Below are positions 43,411 through 52,961 of a stretch of DNA of 64,000 nucleotides, piece after piece. Numbering within the stretch: the first letter of the stretch is position 1; each line of letters begins with the position of its first letter. The stretch is from Saccharospirillum alexandrii. GTDB lineage: Bacteria > Pseudomonadota > Gammaproteobacteria > Pseudomonadales > Natronospirillaceae. The notes under the pieces are model-generated. The model was not told where the DNA came from and searched no databases. It saw only the letters and a program-made list of their open reading frames with translations. Where the stretch lies: contig NZ_RCIP01000001.1 of NCBI RefSeq assembly GCF_004000275.1, positions 116,749-180,748 of the forward strand. The letters run 5' to 3'. The position numbers and the translations under genes are program-made.

Positions 43411-44859
43411 GTGACAAGTCAAGCTAGAAAACCTCGTAAACCCCGTTGGCACATCTCTCAATTCAAAGTCCCCGAAGAACCCGGCAAAGTTCGTTTCCAC
43501 GATCTGTTTTTGCCCATCGCCCTGATGCGCGCCATTCATGAAATGAACTACCAGTATTGCAGCCCCATTCAGGCGATGACGCTGCCGTATACGCTGGCCG
43601 GTCACGACTGCATCGGCAAGGCGCAAACCGGTACCGGTAAAACAGCGGCGTTCCTGATCACCGTCATTACCGATCTGATGGAGCACCGCTTGCCGGAGCA
43701 GTACGCCGGTGAGCCCCGCGCTCTGATTCTTGCGCCAACGCGCGAGCTGGCGCTGCAGATCGCCGAAGATGCCAAAGCCCTGACCAAGCACAGCCGCCTG
43801 AAAGTGGCTGCTCTGGTCGGTGGCATGGACATGGACAAACAGCGCAAGCAGCTGGAAGAAAGCCGACTCGACATCCTCGTTGCCACGCCGGGCCGACTGA
43901 TCGACTTCATGAATCGCAAGCAGGTCTTTCTGGATCAGGTGGAAACGCTGGTCATCGATGAAGCCGACCGCATGCTCGACATGGGCTTTATTCCGGACAT
44001 CAAGACCATTGTGCGGGCCACGCCGAAAACCGAAGAGCGCCAGACATTGCTGTTCTCGGCGACGTTCTCGTACGACATCCTCAATCTGGCCGAGCGCTGG
44101 ACGCGTGAGCCGGTTCGGGTTGAAGTTGAGCCCACGGTGAAAACCGCTGAAGATGTCGAGCAGCACGTTTATCTGGTGACCACTGCTGAAAAATACCCCC
44201 TGTTGCGGCACGTCCTGCGTCAGCCAAACGCCGACCGGGTAATGGTATTCGCCAACCGTCGAGACATCGTTCGGGACCTGAGCGAACGCCTTGGCAAAGA
44301 CGGTATTCAGTGCGAAGTGTTGTCGGGCGAAGTTCCCCAGGCCAAGCGCATCAAAACGCTCGATAACTTCAAGGAAGGCAAGGTGCCCGTGCTGGTCGCG
44401 ACAGATGTCGCCGGCCGGGGCATTCATGTTGAAGGCGTCTCGCACGTGGTCAACTACACCCTGCCGGAAGATGCCGAAGATTACGTGCACCGCATTGGCC
44501 GTACCGGCCGTGCTGGCGCCAAGGGTGTTTCGATCAGCTTTGCCTGTGAAGACGACTCTTTCCAGATTCCGGCGATTGAAGACTACATCAAACGCAAGAT
44601 CGAGCTGGAACAGCCACCCGTAGAGTGGTTGGCTGAAATTGGCGAGACGACTCCCTTGTCGAAAGCCGACGAAGACGCTGAACAGGCAAAAGACAACGCT
44701 GATCAGCAAGAAACAGATGACAAAAATTCCGACACGGAACCGACGGCAGAAACCGCTGAGGCCCAGACATCTGAAGCGGCTGCAGTGGCAGACGCCGACG
44801 ATGCTGACCCGGTTGAAGAAGACGATAATCGGGGCAACCGTAAAGACGGTTCTGCCTAA
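43411..44859 (+). CDS. rhlB: ATP-dependent DEAD-box RNA helicase RhlB
   Basis: A 482-residue helicase. The Q motif ([19 protein letters not shown]), motif [12 protein letters not shown], Ia PTRELALQI, motif [13 protein letters not shown], motif [20 protein letters not shown] and [12 protein letters not shown] are all present in order. The late [15 protein letters not shown] resembles RhlB, the degradosome helicase, more than RhlE or DeaD. The C-terminal 80 residues are very acidic and low complexity ([18 protein letters not shown]), unlike the basic tail of E. coli RhlB. GTG start. pdxB starts directly after the stop. Confidence 0.9.
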   Translation: MTSQARKPRKPRWHISQFKVPEEPGKVRFHDLFLPIALMRAIHEMNYQYCSPIQAMTLPYTLAGHDCIGKAQTGTGKTAAFLITVITDLMEHRLPEQYAGEPRALILAPTRELALQIAEDAKALTKHSRLKVAALVGGMDMDKQRKQLEESRLDILVATPGRLIDFMNRKQVFLDQVETLVIDEADRMLDMGFIPDIKTIVRATPKTEERQTLLFSATFSYDILNLAERWTREPVRVEVEPTVKTAEDVEQHVYLVTTAEKYPLLRHVLRQPNADRVMVFANRRDIVRDLSERLGKDGIQCEVLSGEVPQAKRIKTLDNFKEGKVPVLVATDVAGRGIHVEGVSHVVNYTLPEDAEDYVHRIGRTGRAGAKGVSISFACEDDSFQIPAIEDYIKRKIELEQPPVEWLAEIGETTPLSKADEDAEQAKDNADQQETDDKNSDTEPTAETAEAQTSEAAAVADADDADPVEEDDNRGNRKDGSA

Positions 44860-46008
44860 GTGGCTCAAGACCGACCGGGGCTGCGCATCGTAGCAGACGA
44901 GAACATGCCCCACGTTGAGCCCTGGTTCTCAGGGCTCGCTGCTTCCCTGACCCGGCTGCCGGGTCGCACAGTCTCCCGATCAGATCTGATGAACGCCGAC
45001 GTTTTGCTGGTGCGTTCCGTTACCAGGGTTAACGCCGAGTTACTCGAGGGTACGCCCGTCCGGTTTGTGGGCAGTGCCACCATTGGTACCGATCACATCG
45101 ATCAGGACTGGTTGGCAGAGCAGGGTATCGCGTTTCACCATGCCCCCGGCTGCAATGCTCAGTCTGTCGTCGATTGGGTGTTGTCTGTCTTTTCCCGTCT
45201 GCATCTCAATCTGGAATTGCCCTGGTGGCAACAGACCATTGGCGTCGTCGGCGCAGGTAACGTCGGCGGCAAGCTGGTTGAGCGTTTGCAGACTTTGGGG
45301 GTTCGCACGCTGGTGTGTGATCCACCGCGGGCTGAACAGGGCGGGCAGGGCGGTTTCGTGGACTTGCGTACCCTGTTGCAAGCCTCCGACATTGTCTGTA
45401 TGCACGCCCCCCTGACCCGGGTGGGCGATCATGCGACCGAAGGCATGATCGGTGAGGAACAGCTTGCCTGGCTAAAGCCGGGTGCGTGGCTGATCAACGC
45501 CGGCCGTGGCCCGGTGATCCAGGAACCCCCGCTGCAAGCGGCGCTTGAGGCTGGCAAGATAAAGGCGGTGCTCGACGTCTGGCCAGACGAACCCCGGGTA
45601 AGTGAAGCCTTACTCAGTGCGGTCTATCAGGCCAGCCCCCATGTGGCTGGCTACAGCCAGGAAGGCAAATGGACCGGTACTCGCATGTTGGCAGAGGCTC
45701 TGTATCCGTGGGCCAGCCAGCGGTTACCGTCAGGGCCGGATTTACCGGAAGGCCCAATGCTCGACGTCCACTTTTTTGACGCCGACACCCCCGAACAGCT
45801 AGGCAGTGAACTGATTCAGGCTTTGCATGACCCTGCCCGCGACACGGTGGCCATGCATTACGCCCTGGACAACGGCCAGATTCAGCCGACTACGTTCGAC
45901 AGTCTGCGCAAACATTACCCAAAACGTCGCGAACTGGCAGCGTCCAGGCTTGCTAATGTGCCTGATGAATCGCGGGAATGGCTAAGTAAACTGGGTTTCG
46001 TACTTTAG
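44860..46008 (+). CDS. pdxB: Erythronate-4-phosphate dehydrogenase PdxB
   Basis: A 382-residue NAD-dependent dehydrogenase in pyridoxal-phosphate synthesis. N-terminus RIVADENMPHVEPWF, VRFVGSATIGTDHID, the Rossmann motif GVVGAGNVGGKLVERL, catalytic Arg in LINAGRGPVIQE and His in SPHVAGYSQEGKW; the C-terminal dimerisation domain is present. GTG start adjoins the rhlB TAA without a gap, so it depends on rhlB transcription. Confidence 0.95.
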   Translation: MAQDRPGLRIVADENMPHVEPWFSGLAASLTRLPGRTVSRSDLMNADVLLVRSVTRVNAELLEGTPVRFVGSATIGTDHIDQDWLAEQGIAFHHAPGCNAQSVVDWVLSVFSRLHLNLELPWWQQTIGVVGAGNVGGKLVERLQTLGVRTLVCDPPRAEQGGQGGFVDLRTLLQASDIVCMHAPLTRVGDHATEGMIGEEQLAWLKPGAWLINAGRGPVIQEPPLQAALEAGKIKAVLDVWPDEPRVSEALLSAVYQASPHVAGYSQEGKWTGTRMLAEALYPWASQRLPSGPDLPEGPMLDVHFFDADTPEQLGSELIQALHDPARDTVAMHYALDNGQIQPTTFDSLRKHYPKRRELAASRLANVPDESREWLSKLGFVL

Positions 46009-46074
46009 CCGGGCGACATCGCTGCTATGGGTCGACTTTTCTGTATTTTTTCCAGACCACAAGTAAGGTTCATT

Positions 46075-46476
46075 TCACTGAAGGTGTTCCGGTGAAAAAT
46101 CCGGTATGGGCGCCGATACGTCGATGATGCTGCCTTCGGGGCTTTCGAGCACCAGGCGACGCTGGCCGTAGAAGGTATCTTCCGGTTCGCTGAGCACGGT
46201 TAATCCTGTGTTCTTCGCCGTCTCGAACACCGCATCCACATCACCCACGACCAAGGTCGCGTAGAACCCCCTGGGCTGCGGCTGAATGCCCGTAGGCAGA
46301 ATGTCGCTATTGACGCTCATGATACCGAGCTCAAGCCGGTGGCTGGTTGAGATCAGATGCACAAACCAGTCGCTGTCGTAGTCCACCTCGAAATCGAACA
46401 GGGTCGTATAAAACGCCTTGCTGGCTTCCAAGTTGTCTGACAGCACGTTCAGTAGCAATCGGTTAATCGTCTCCAT
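46075..46476 (-). CDS. VOC/glyoxalase-family protein
   Basis: A 133-residue single-domain vicinal-oxygen-chelate protein: NRLLLNVLSDNLEASKAFYTTLFDFEVDYDSDWFVHL at the start and FYGQRRLVLESPEGSIIDV at the end give the two betaalphabetabetabeta modules. The usual first metal ligand His in the N-terminal strand is replaced by Asn (LLLNVL), so metal binding may be weakened. Probable resistance or lyase function is unknown. Starts with GGAGAGC upstream. Confidence 0.82.
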   Translation of the reverse strand: METINRLLLNVLSDNLEASKAFYTTLFDFEVDYDSDWFVHLISTSHRLELGIMSVNSDILPTGIQPQPRGFYATLVVGDVDAVFETAKNTGLTVLSEPEDTFYGQRRLVLESPEGSIIDVSAPIPDFSPEHLQ

Positions 46477-46556
46477 GGTTGCTCTCCTGATTGGGTTTAG
46501 CAGAATTCAAGGTGCTGTTGAAAACTCAATAAGGCAGTTTAGCCGCTGGCTAGGAA

Positions 46557-48419
46557 TTAGCAGCGGGCAAAGTCTTTTCCTGTGGCAGGTCCGTCAAGTT
46601 GCTCAATACGGTACTGGTTACGCCCCTCCGACTTGCATCGATACAGCAATTCATCGGCGCGTACGTAAAGCTCGTTTGGGGAAACCCCGCTGCCGTTGGG
46701 CACACAGGCAACGCCAACGGAGGCCGTTACCGGCTCGGTGCTGGCCTGGGTAGAAATGGAGGCCAGTTCCTTCTGGAATTCCTGCAACATGGCGGTAATC
46801 GCCTCGGTCGAATCGGTTCGGAACACAACCCCAAACTCTTCTCCACCCATTCGGAAAACACAGTCGTCACTGCGCTGAAAGGTGTGCAATAACACCTGGC
46901 CAAGTTGTTCCAGCAGCTTATCACCTTGCGGATGTCCGTACTGGTCGTTGAAGTTCTTGAAGTAATCAAGGTCGATCAATGCCAGGCAAAGCCATGGGTT
47001 GTCACGGTCTTGCTGGCGGACTGACTGCTCCAGAGTCGACTCAAACGTTCTGCGATTTTTCAGGCCGGTGAGCGCGTCGGTAATCGACTCTTGCTCAAAG
47101 CGATCGGCAAGTTGCTTTAATTCCCTGGTCTTGAGTGCAACTTGCTCTTTCAATTCCTGATTCATCTCGCGTTCCCGGTCGATCAGGTAGGTCTGATCTT
47201 CCAGTCGTTCCTGCTTAAGTACTCGAATGCGATCTGCCATAGCGAGAGACAAAACCAGCAGTTCAATCAACGAACCGATGTTCAAGGCATTCTCGGTAAG
47301 CCAGGTAGAAGGCACCAGTGACAGCACGCGCCCGTAATAAGCAAATGCAGAGGCGATCAGCAATACCCAGGCGAGCAGGTAGATGCGTGCTGTGCGAATA
47401 CGCTTTATTGATAGATAGGTAGAGACGGCCAGTACGCCCAGCATGATGATCAGTGCCAGCGGAATGATCAGTTGGAAGACCAGGGCGTAGTGGTCCAGCA
47501 TCGCCAGCGTAATCGGTATGGTCATGGCCGCTGCCAGTATCATCAGCGTGATGTCGGTGCGTGGCATGCGCGTGTTCAACGATAGAAACCGGCGTGTGAA
47601 AACAATCAGCGAGATAAAGATGGTGCCGCCGAACACTGCGGTCGCCATGTTGTTCATGATGGGCGCATTCGCCAGTGGGCCCAGTGCAAGGTAGCCTCGG
47701 AATGCCAGATTCCAGAGCAAGAAACATCCCAAATACAGGCTATACAAGAGAAAATCCCGTTCGCGAGTGGCTATACCGACGAGCAGGTTGTACAGCAGTA
47801 ATATCGTTATTGCGCCGTAGTAAAATCCAAACCAGAGTGCTTCCCTGTCTTTTTGCATGAAAAAGGTTCCCTGGCTGACCAGCGACAGGGGCAGGGCGTC
47901 ATAGAGGCCGTCGTGGGTATCGAACCGGGCGATAAATTGAATCCGTTGATCGGGTTCGATACTGATTGGAAACGCAAACGCCCGGTAGGGGAAAGGTCGG
48001 CCTGAGGTTGGACGTCGGTCACCGGTTTGCCAGGTTCGGAAGGCTGTGTTGTTTTCATCCACCAGCCAGGCGTCAATATAATCTTGCAGTGGCTGGGCGA
48101 CATCGAATATCAGTCGAATATTGGCGTCAGTCGGGTTGTAAAGGGTAAACCGAACCCAGTAGGCTGAAGCATTGAAACTGAAGTTTAAAACGGAGTTGGA
48201 AATGGGTACCCACTCTGACTCGGGGGCGTTGAGGGCCGTGCTCAGGCCCCATGCCGATGCGTCAGCCGGTTCCTGAAGCAGCTCTACCCGGCCCGCAAGA
48301 TCCCCGGGCAGGTCGTTGGCTGGAATGACGGCGGCGGTCGCGATGCCAATGAACGCCCAAACTAGCGTGGCAGTACACAGGGTAATGACCGAACCTTGCC
48401 TACTGCATCTACTCCGCAT
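46557..48419 (-). CDS. Membrane diguanylate cyclase with 7TMR-DISM sensor
   Basis: A 620-residue protein: signal peptide (to about 30), a 7TMR-DISMED2-like carbohydrate-binding-type periplasmic domain (about 45-180, with ANIRLIFDVAQPLQDYIDAW), seven helices (about 195-395), a coiled coil (400-445) and a GGDEF domain starting SITDALTGLKNRRTF. The active site is GGEEF and an inhibitory-site RSDD lies exactly five residues upstream, so product inhibition should be kept. It makes c-di-GMP in response to an unknown periplasmic ligand. Monocistronic. Confidence 0.94.
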   Translation of the reverse strand: MRSRCSRQGSVITLCTATLVWAFIGIATAAVIPANDLPGDLAGRVELLQEPADASAWGLSTALNAPESEWVPISNSVLNFSFNASAYWVRFTLYNPTDANIRLIFDVAQPLQDYIDAWLVDENNTAFRTWQTGDRRPTSGRPFPYRAFAFPISIEPDQRIQFIARFDTHDGLYDALPLSLVSQGTFFMQKDREALWFGFYYGAITILLLYNLLVGIATRERDFLLYSLYLGCFLLWNLAFRGYLALGPLANAPIMNNMATAVFGGTIFISLIVFTRRFLSLNTRMPRTDITLMILAAAMTIPITLAMLDHYALVFQLIIPLALIIMLGVLAVSTYLSIKRIRTARIYLLAWVLLIASAFAYYGRVLSLVPSTWLTENALNIGSLIELLVLSLAMADRIRVLKQERLEDQTYLIDREREMNQELKEQVALKTRELKQLADRFEQESITDALTGLKNRRTFESTLEQSVRQQDRDNPWLCLALIDLDYFKNFNDQYGHPQGDKLLEQLGQVLLHTFQRSDDCVFRMGGEEFGVVFRTDSTEAITAMLQEFQKELASISTQASTEPVTASVGVACVPNGSGVSPNELYVRADELLYRCKSEGRNQYRIEQLDGPATGKDFARC

Positions 48420-48510
48420 TCTACCTCCCAGTAGAGGATGGGATCCCCCAGATAAAACTCTGTTCGAGGGAGTATAACTTCCCTTTGGTGTTCGCGTAAG
48501 TTAATCGTCT

Positions 48511-49416
48511 CTAATTGGGTGGCTTCACTGCCAGGGCCACGCCTAGGACCGCTATTGCGATGCCGGCCAGTGCAACGAGCCCCAGGGTTTCACCAAACAG
48601 CACCCAGGCTTCTATGGCGGTGACGGGTGGCACCAGGTAAAACAGACTGGCAACGCGGGAGGCCGCTCCGCGCCGAATCAGTGTCATCAATAACAATATG
48701 GCCGCTATCGACAGTCCGAAAATCAACCAGAGCAGTGCCAGTGTGAAGGTGGGCGTCCAGTCGATGATGCGCGTTTCAAACAACCAGGCACCAAGGCCGA
48801 GTATGAAACAAGCCCCGAGATACTGGATAAAGGTGCCGGTAACCAGCGGCATGTCGGTGCAGTATCGCTTTTGATAGAGGGTTCCTACCGAGATACCCAG
48901 TAGGGCTGACAAGGCACTCAGCACGGCGACCCAGCCAAAACCGATAAAGATATGTCCGGGATTATTCAAATCCAGTTGCTCGGATAACACCAGAATAATA
49001 CCAATAAGCCCCAGTAAAATGCCCAGCCATTGCCGGCGTCGAATGGTCTCATTCAGCCAGAACCGGGCCAAAACAGCGGTAACCAGTGGCTGCAATCCGA
49101 CGATCAGCGCCGTCACCCCGGCGGGCATGCCAAGACCAATAGCGGTAAACACTGCACCGAGATACAGCCCGTGAACGAGCATGCCAGCAACGCCAATATG
49201 CACCCAGAGCCGGGGTGTCTGCGGCCAGTGCTCGTTCAGACATTGTATCAGTACAAATAAGACGGCGAGTACGCCGATAAATCGTACAAACAGAAAGGTG
49301 TATGGCTCGGCGTAGGGCAGCCCGTATTTGGCGCCGATAAAGCCGGTGCTCCAGAGCACCACAAACAGGATAGGTGTCGCTTTCAGCCAAAGGCCGCGTG
49401 CAGAGTAAGGAGCCAT
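48511..49416 (-). CDS. DMT-superfamily (EamA) transporter
   Basis: A 301-residue membrane protein with ten helices in two EamA repeats (FVVLWSTGFIGAKYGLPYAEPYTFLFVRF in the first, FGLSIAAILLLMTLIRRGAASRVASLFYLVPPVTAIEAW in the second). Predicted metabolite exporter, substrate unknown. ATG at 49416 gives a typical N-terminus; the open frame to a GTG at 49515 adds a hydrophilic segment without a ribosome-binding site. Confidence 0.88.
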   Translation of the reverse strand: MAPYSARGLWLKATPILFVVLWSTGFIGAKYGLPYAEPYTFLFVRFIGVLAVLFVLIQCLNEHWPQTPRLWVHIGVAGMLVHGLYLGAVFTAIGLGMPAGVTALIVGLQPLVTAVLARFWLNETIRRRQWLGILLGLIGIILVLSEQLDLNNPGHIFIGFGWVAVLSALSALLGISVGTLYQKRYCTDMPLVTGTFIQYLGACFILGLGAWLFETRIIDWTPTFTLALLWLIFGLSIAAILLLMTLIRRGAASRVASLFYLVPPVTAIEAWVLFGETLGLVALAGIAIAVLGVALAVKPPN

Positions 49417-49592
49417 TTGGGTTCCCGGGTGTTCAGTGTGGTGATCGGTTTGATCGGTGAGTGAGCGGTCTGATGATAATGGAAAATCGTCCGAAAAGGG
49501 GGCGGTGGCTTTCACGCCTGAACACAGTGATCGTAATGTTGTGTTGGTGTGTTCTTATTTTTTCTTTTTAAGTCAGCGTGTGACATTAATAT

Positions 49593-49604
49593 GAAAACGT
49601 TTTC
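49593..49604. promoter_or_regulatory. Palindromic operator-like site upstream of the lipoprotein hydrolase
   Basis: GAAAACGTTTTC is a perfect 12-bp palindrome with the central CG typical of LacI/GalR-family operators. It lies 142 bp upstream of the hydrolase start in a 330-bp AT-rich gap (49417-49746) that has no gene; a -10-like TATAAG is at 49630-49635. No LacI-type regulator is encoded in this window. Confidence 0.4.
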
Positions 49605-49746
49605 TTTCGCTAAATTGTAATACTTCGGATATAAGCTGCTAATTAGTTCAAAAAAGGCACAAATGGTGCGAAATTATTGTAAAGCCTGAAAGCGTTCTCT
49701 AGATTTCTGGCTCCAATAAGAAAAAAACCAAACAAAAGGGAAAATC

Positions 49747-51060
49747 ATGAAGACACTCTTTCTTCCGCTTGCGGTCGCAACGCTGATGCTTACCGGTTGT
49801 AATACCAGCAGTTCAGAGGGTGACAGCGCACCCATGAGCCATGAAGCTCGTATCAACCCTACTGACGTGGTTCGAGGTGACGCGCCGGAGCTTGCAGCAC
49901 TGGGTAGCTATGAAACCGGGGTGACCACCCTGACGGTGGTCAATGAAAACCAGACAGACTTGGCCAGCTCCTCTGAAGACGGTCTTGCTACCTATGATCG
50001 TTCGTTGACATTGGAGATCTGGTACCCGGCTGAAGCCGTCAGTGACGACGTTGCCGATCGTACATCGAAAGCCATAACCCGGGACGGTCAGACAATCGCC
50101 ACACTGCGTGGTCGAGCCGCCAGGGATGCCACACCCTTGTATTCAGGCGGCCCGTTTCCACTGATACTGGTTTCACATGGGTATCCCGGTAACCGGTATC
50201 TGATGTCTCATTTTGGCGAAAACCTTTCTTCCAAAGGGTTTGTGGTGGTCTCGATTGATCATATGGAGAGTACCTATTCAGACCAGTCTGTTTTCGCCAG
50301 TACCCTGCTCAACAGGTCTCTGGACCAAAACTATGTGCTCCAGGAAATGGCGCGGCTCAATGATGACAGTTCAAGTGTTTTCGGTGGACTGGTTGATGCC
50401 AGTAACGCAGGCATCATCGGGTATTCAATGGGTGGTTATGGTGCGATCAATACTGTTGGGGGCGGGCTAAGTGAGAGTGCTACGTCCTTGCCATTTGGCG
50501 GCACGCCGACACAGTTGGGCTTGCTGAGTCAGCGACAGTTAAGCGATCCGGGGTATCAGGATACCGTGGATTCAAGGTTTAAGGCTGCTATTGCCATTGG
50601 TCCGTGGGGTAATCAATATGGACTTTGGGATGCGGCTGGATTGGCCAATATCGATGTGCCGGTGATGGTGATCGGTGGCAGTGTCGACGATGTCTCAAAT
50701 TATGACGGCGGAATAAAACCGCTTTACCAGGGATTGTCGGGTATCGATAAATACCTGCTGACCTTTCAGAACGCGAACCACAATGCGGCGGCCCCCATGC
50801 CTGCCCCTCAGGAGGTGTATGCCACCGGAGACGGGTTTGACCACTATGCCGATGCCGTCTGGGACAATACCCGGATGAATAACATCGCGCAGCATTTCGC
50901 CACGGCGTTTTTTGAGCAGTACCTGAAAGGTGAAGATCGCAGCGCCTACTTCGACCTGATCCCTCTGGCACAGGACGGTGACGAAGAAGCAGGCACCACC
51001 TGGAAGGGTTTCAAACAACGTGATGCCGTCGGCCTAGAGTTTGAATTTGAACTGAAATAA
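49747..51060 (+). CDS. Lipoprotein alpha/beta hydrolase (PAF-acetylhydrolase/dienelactone-hydrolase-like)
   Basis: A 437-residue secreted lipoprotein: signal with lipobox LMLTGCNT (Cys at 18). The hydrolase fold begins after a long N-terminal domain with LEIWYPAEAV; PLILVSHGYPGNRYL is the oxyanion strand and GIIGYSMGGYGA the nucleophile elbow. A late VPVMVIGGSVDDVS supplies the Asp and the FQNANHN region the His. It resembles bacterial platelet-activating-factor acetylhydrolase-like esterases; substrate unknown. ATG is preceded by AAAGGG. A strong hairpin follows the gene. Confidence 0.87.
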   Translation: MKTLFLPLAVATLMLTGCNTSSSEGDSAPMSHEARINPTDVVRGDAPELAALGSYETGVTTLTVVNENQTDLASSSEDGLATYDRSLTLEIWYPAEAVSDDVADRTSKAITRDGQTIATLRGRAARDATPLYSGGPFPLILVSHGYPGNRYLMSHFGENLSSKGFVVVSIDHMESTYSDQSVFASTLLNRSLDQNYVLQEMARLNDDSSSVFGGLVDASNAGIIGYSMGGYGAINTVGGGLSESATSLPFGGTPTQLGLLSQRQLSDPGYQDTVDSRFKAAIAIGPWGNQYGLWDAAGLANIDVPVMVIGGSVDDVSNYDGGIKPLYQGLSGIDKYLLTFQNANHNAAAPMPAPQEVYATGDGFDHYADAVWDNTRMNNIAQHFATAFFEQYLKGEDRSAYFDLIPLAQDGDEEAGTTWKGFKQRDAVGLEFEFELK

Positions 51061-51089
51061 GAGCCACTTCTGAACACATCGTTTCGAGG

Positions 51090-51114
51090 GCAGGGCTTCA
51101 ACTTGAAGCCCTGC
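51090..51114 (+). terminator. Perfect 11-bp hairpin after the lipoprotein hydrolase
   Basis: GCAGGGCTTCA-ACT-TGAAGCCCTGC, an 11-bp perfect stem with 3-nt loop starting 30 bp after the stop. There is no T-run after it, so it may act as an RNA 3'-end stabiliser or a weak terminator. Confidence 0.55.
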
Positions 51115-51184
51115 ATGTCATAATCAGTACCTAATGAAGGATTTACCAACCGGGTCTTTGAACCCAAAGAAACAGGGACTGAGC

Positions 51185-51580
51185 ATGGTCGAAGTATTTT
51201 ACTCACATCGGATCGAGGGCCCTGAGCTGGTCGAACACCATCGGCGGCTGAAAGGGGCGGGAGACGCACGTGAACTCATCGATCAGTACCCCTGGGCTTC
51301 GGAAATCGCGCTGACCGAAGAGCTGGGTGAGGGCGGCGGATTGTTCTTTTCACGAACGGGTGAAAACGGAGCGCAGGTCAGCCTTCAACTCGTGCCGATC
51401 GAGGTGGACAAAGGGTTTCTGGAACTCAACATTATCGCCAAAAAAGGGTTTCTGGGGATTGTTGGGCGCAAGTCAGTTTCTAAAACTGTCGACGAAGTGT
51501 CACTCGCAGAAGCAAAAACCTATGTGAAGCAATTGTTCGATTACTCGATCGATGATCTGTACCACACCCATAAAAAGTGA
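51185..51580 (+). CDS. Hypothetical cytoplasmic protein
   Basis: A 131-residue protein without signal peptide or membrane segment; I do not recognise the family. It has a charged N-terminal half (EGPELVEHHRRLKGAGDAREL) and strands in LFFSRTGENGAQVSLQLVPIEV. ATG at 51185 with AGGGA 6 nt upstream is preferred over the unsupported ATG at 51134. No operon partner is evident; the cryptochrome gene starts 117 bp downstream. Confidence 0.65.
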   Translation: MVEVFYSHRIEGPELVEHHRRLKGAGDARELIDQYPWASEIALTEELGEGGGLFFSRTGENGAQVSLQLVPIEVDKGFLELNIIAKKGFLGIVGRKSVSKTVDEVSLAEAKTYVKQLFDYSIDDLYHTHKK

Positions 51581-51697
51581 CCGTCGTGTTTGACTGCGGG
51601 GTCTGTGATGCAGTCGCATCGCTCTCAATGATCTGGCACCCATCCTGATTCGTTTTGCCATCGTATTGCTTGTGAAGCTCTCTCCAAAGGCACTGGC

Positions 51698-52960
51698 ATG
51701 ACCACCGTTTACTGGCTGACGCGTGACCTGCGTCTTGATGATAACCCGGCGTTGCATGAAGCTGCCAAGGGTTCGGCACTGGTGTGTGTGTACATGATCG
51801 ATCCGCGCTGGTTCGAGCCCGGGCCCTTCGGGTGGTCGCCGATGGGGCCTCACCGCTGGGCGTTTACCCGGCGCAGCTTAGTATCGCTTGAAGCTGCACT
51901 GAACACTCTGGGGCATTCGCTCGTGATTCGCTGGCAACGGCCTGAAGAAGGTGTGCCGGAGGTGGTAAACTCCCTGGGCGCTCAGCGGCTGGTGACCAGT
52001 CGGCCAACTGCGTTTGATGAAATGCGACAATGGCAGGCTATTGAGGCTGCCTTGCCATTAGTCCGCTGTGACCTGGTTGAAACGCTGACGCTCTTCGATG
52101 AAGTCGGCCTGCCATTCAGGCTCGACGCTTTGCCCGAAACCTTTTCCAAGTTCCGGCGTGCTATCGAAAAGCCGGGCCTCACACCCGTAACGCCACTCAA
52201 CAAGCCCGCCGCTTTACCCGCTGCACCGAGCAAATTCGATGCGGATCAGCAACAATTTGGCCCTGGGACCGGCCAGTCCGAAACCCCGTTTGCGGGCGGG
52301 GAGGTCAGTGGTGTTGACCATTTGGCGCGTTATCTCTGGAAAGACCAGTCCATCCTGACCTACAAGGTTACGCGCAATGCGCTGGATGATGTGTCTGCCT
52401 CCAGCAAGGTGTCTCCCTGGTTATCCGCCGGAGCCTTATCGGTCCGGCGGTTAGCGGCTGAGATTGCCCGGTTCGAGAGGGAGGTTGACCGTAACGAGTC
52501 GACCTACTGGCTGTATTTCGAGCTCCTCTGGCGAGAATATTTTCAATGGTACAGCCGACATCGGGGGCGAGAGTTGTTCATCTCGCCGGGTCGTCAAGGT
52601 CAGCATAGCGGGTCCACAGATGCGGGTGAATTCGAACGCTGGCTGCAGAATGCCGACACCCATGCTTTGGTGCGTGCAGGCCGGGTGCAATTGGAAAGTA
52701 CCGGCTATCTGTCGAATCGGATGCGACAGATCATCGCCAGCGCCTGTATTTATGACGGCCGTTTTGACTGGCGATTGGGTGCAGCCTGGTTTGAGCACTT
52801 TCTGGTGGATTACGATGTCGCCAGCAACTATGGCAACTGGCAGTACATAGCCGGGGTGGGGGCCGACCCTCGCGGTGGGCGGGTGTTCAATCTTGACAAA
52901 CAGGTTAGCCAGTTTGATGCCGACGGTTCCTACCGAAAGCGCTGGCTAAAAGAACCCTGA
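51698..52960 (+). CDS. DASH-type cryptochrome/photolyase
   Basis: A 420-residue flavoprotein of the photolyase superfamily. The N-terminal alpha/beta antenna domain starts VYWLTRDLRLDDNPAL; the FAD domain has TYKVTRNALDDVSASSKVSPWLSAGALSVR, ELLWREYFQWY and the DASH hallmark YGNWQYIAGVGADPRGGRVFN. DASH members repair cyclobutane dimers in single-stranded or looped DNA. The shorter length than classic PhrB, plus the WREYF motif, supports DASH. ATG follows AAAGGCACTGGC. Confidence 0.93.
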   Translation: MTTVYWLTRDLRLDDNPALHEAAKGSALVCVYMIDPRWFEPGPFGWSPMGPHRWAFTRRSLVSLEAALNTLGHSLVIRWQRPEEGVPEVVNSLGAQRLVTSRPTAFDEMRQWQAIEAALPLVRCDLVETLTLFDEVGLPFRLDALPETFSKFRRAIEKPGLTPVTPLNKPAALPAAPSKFDADQQQFGPGTGQSETPFAGGEVSGVDHLARYLWKDQSILTYKVTRNALDDVSASSKVSPWLSAGALSVRRLAAEIARFEREVDRNESTYWLYFELLWREYFQWYSRHRGRELFISPGRQGQHSGSTDAGEFERWLQNADTHALVRAGRVQLESTGYLSNRMRQIIASACIYDGRFDWRLGAAWFEHFLVDYDVASNYGNWQYIAGVGADPRGGRVFNLDKQVSQFDADGSYRKRWLKEP

Positions 52961-52961
52961 A

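Noticed and set aside
43234-44913. A 559-codon open frame on the minus strand opposite rhlB
   Set aside because: It mirrors the high-GC rhlB gene, has low-complexity Phe/Arg/Gln composition and no known motif; rhlB has all helicase motifs.
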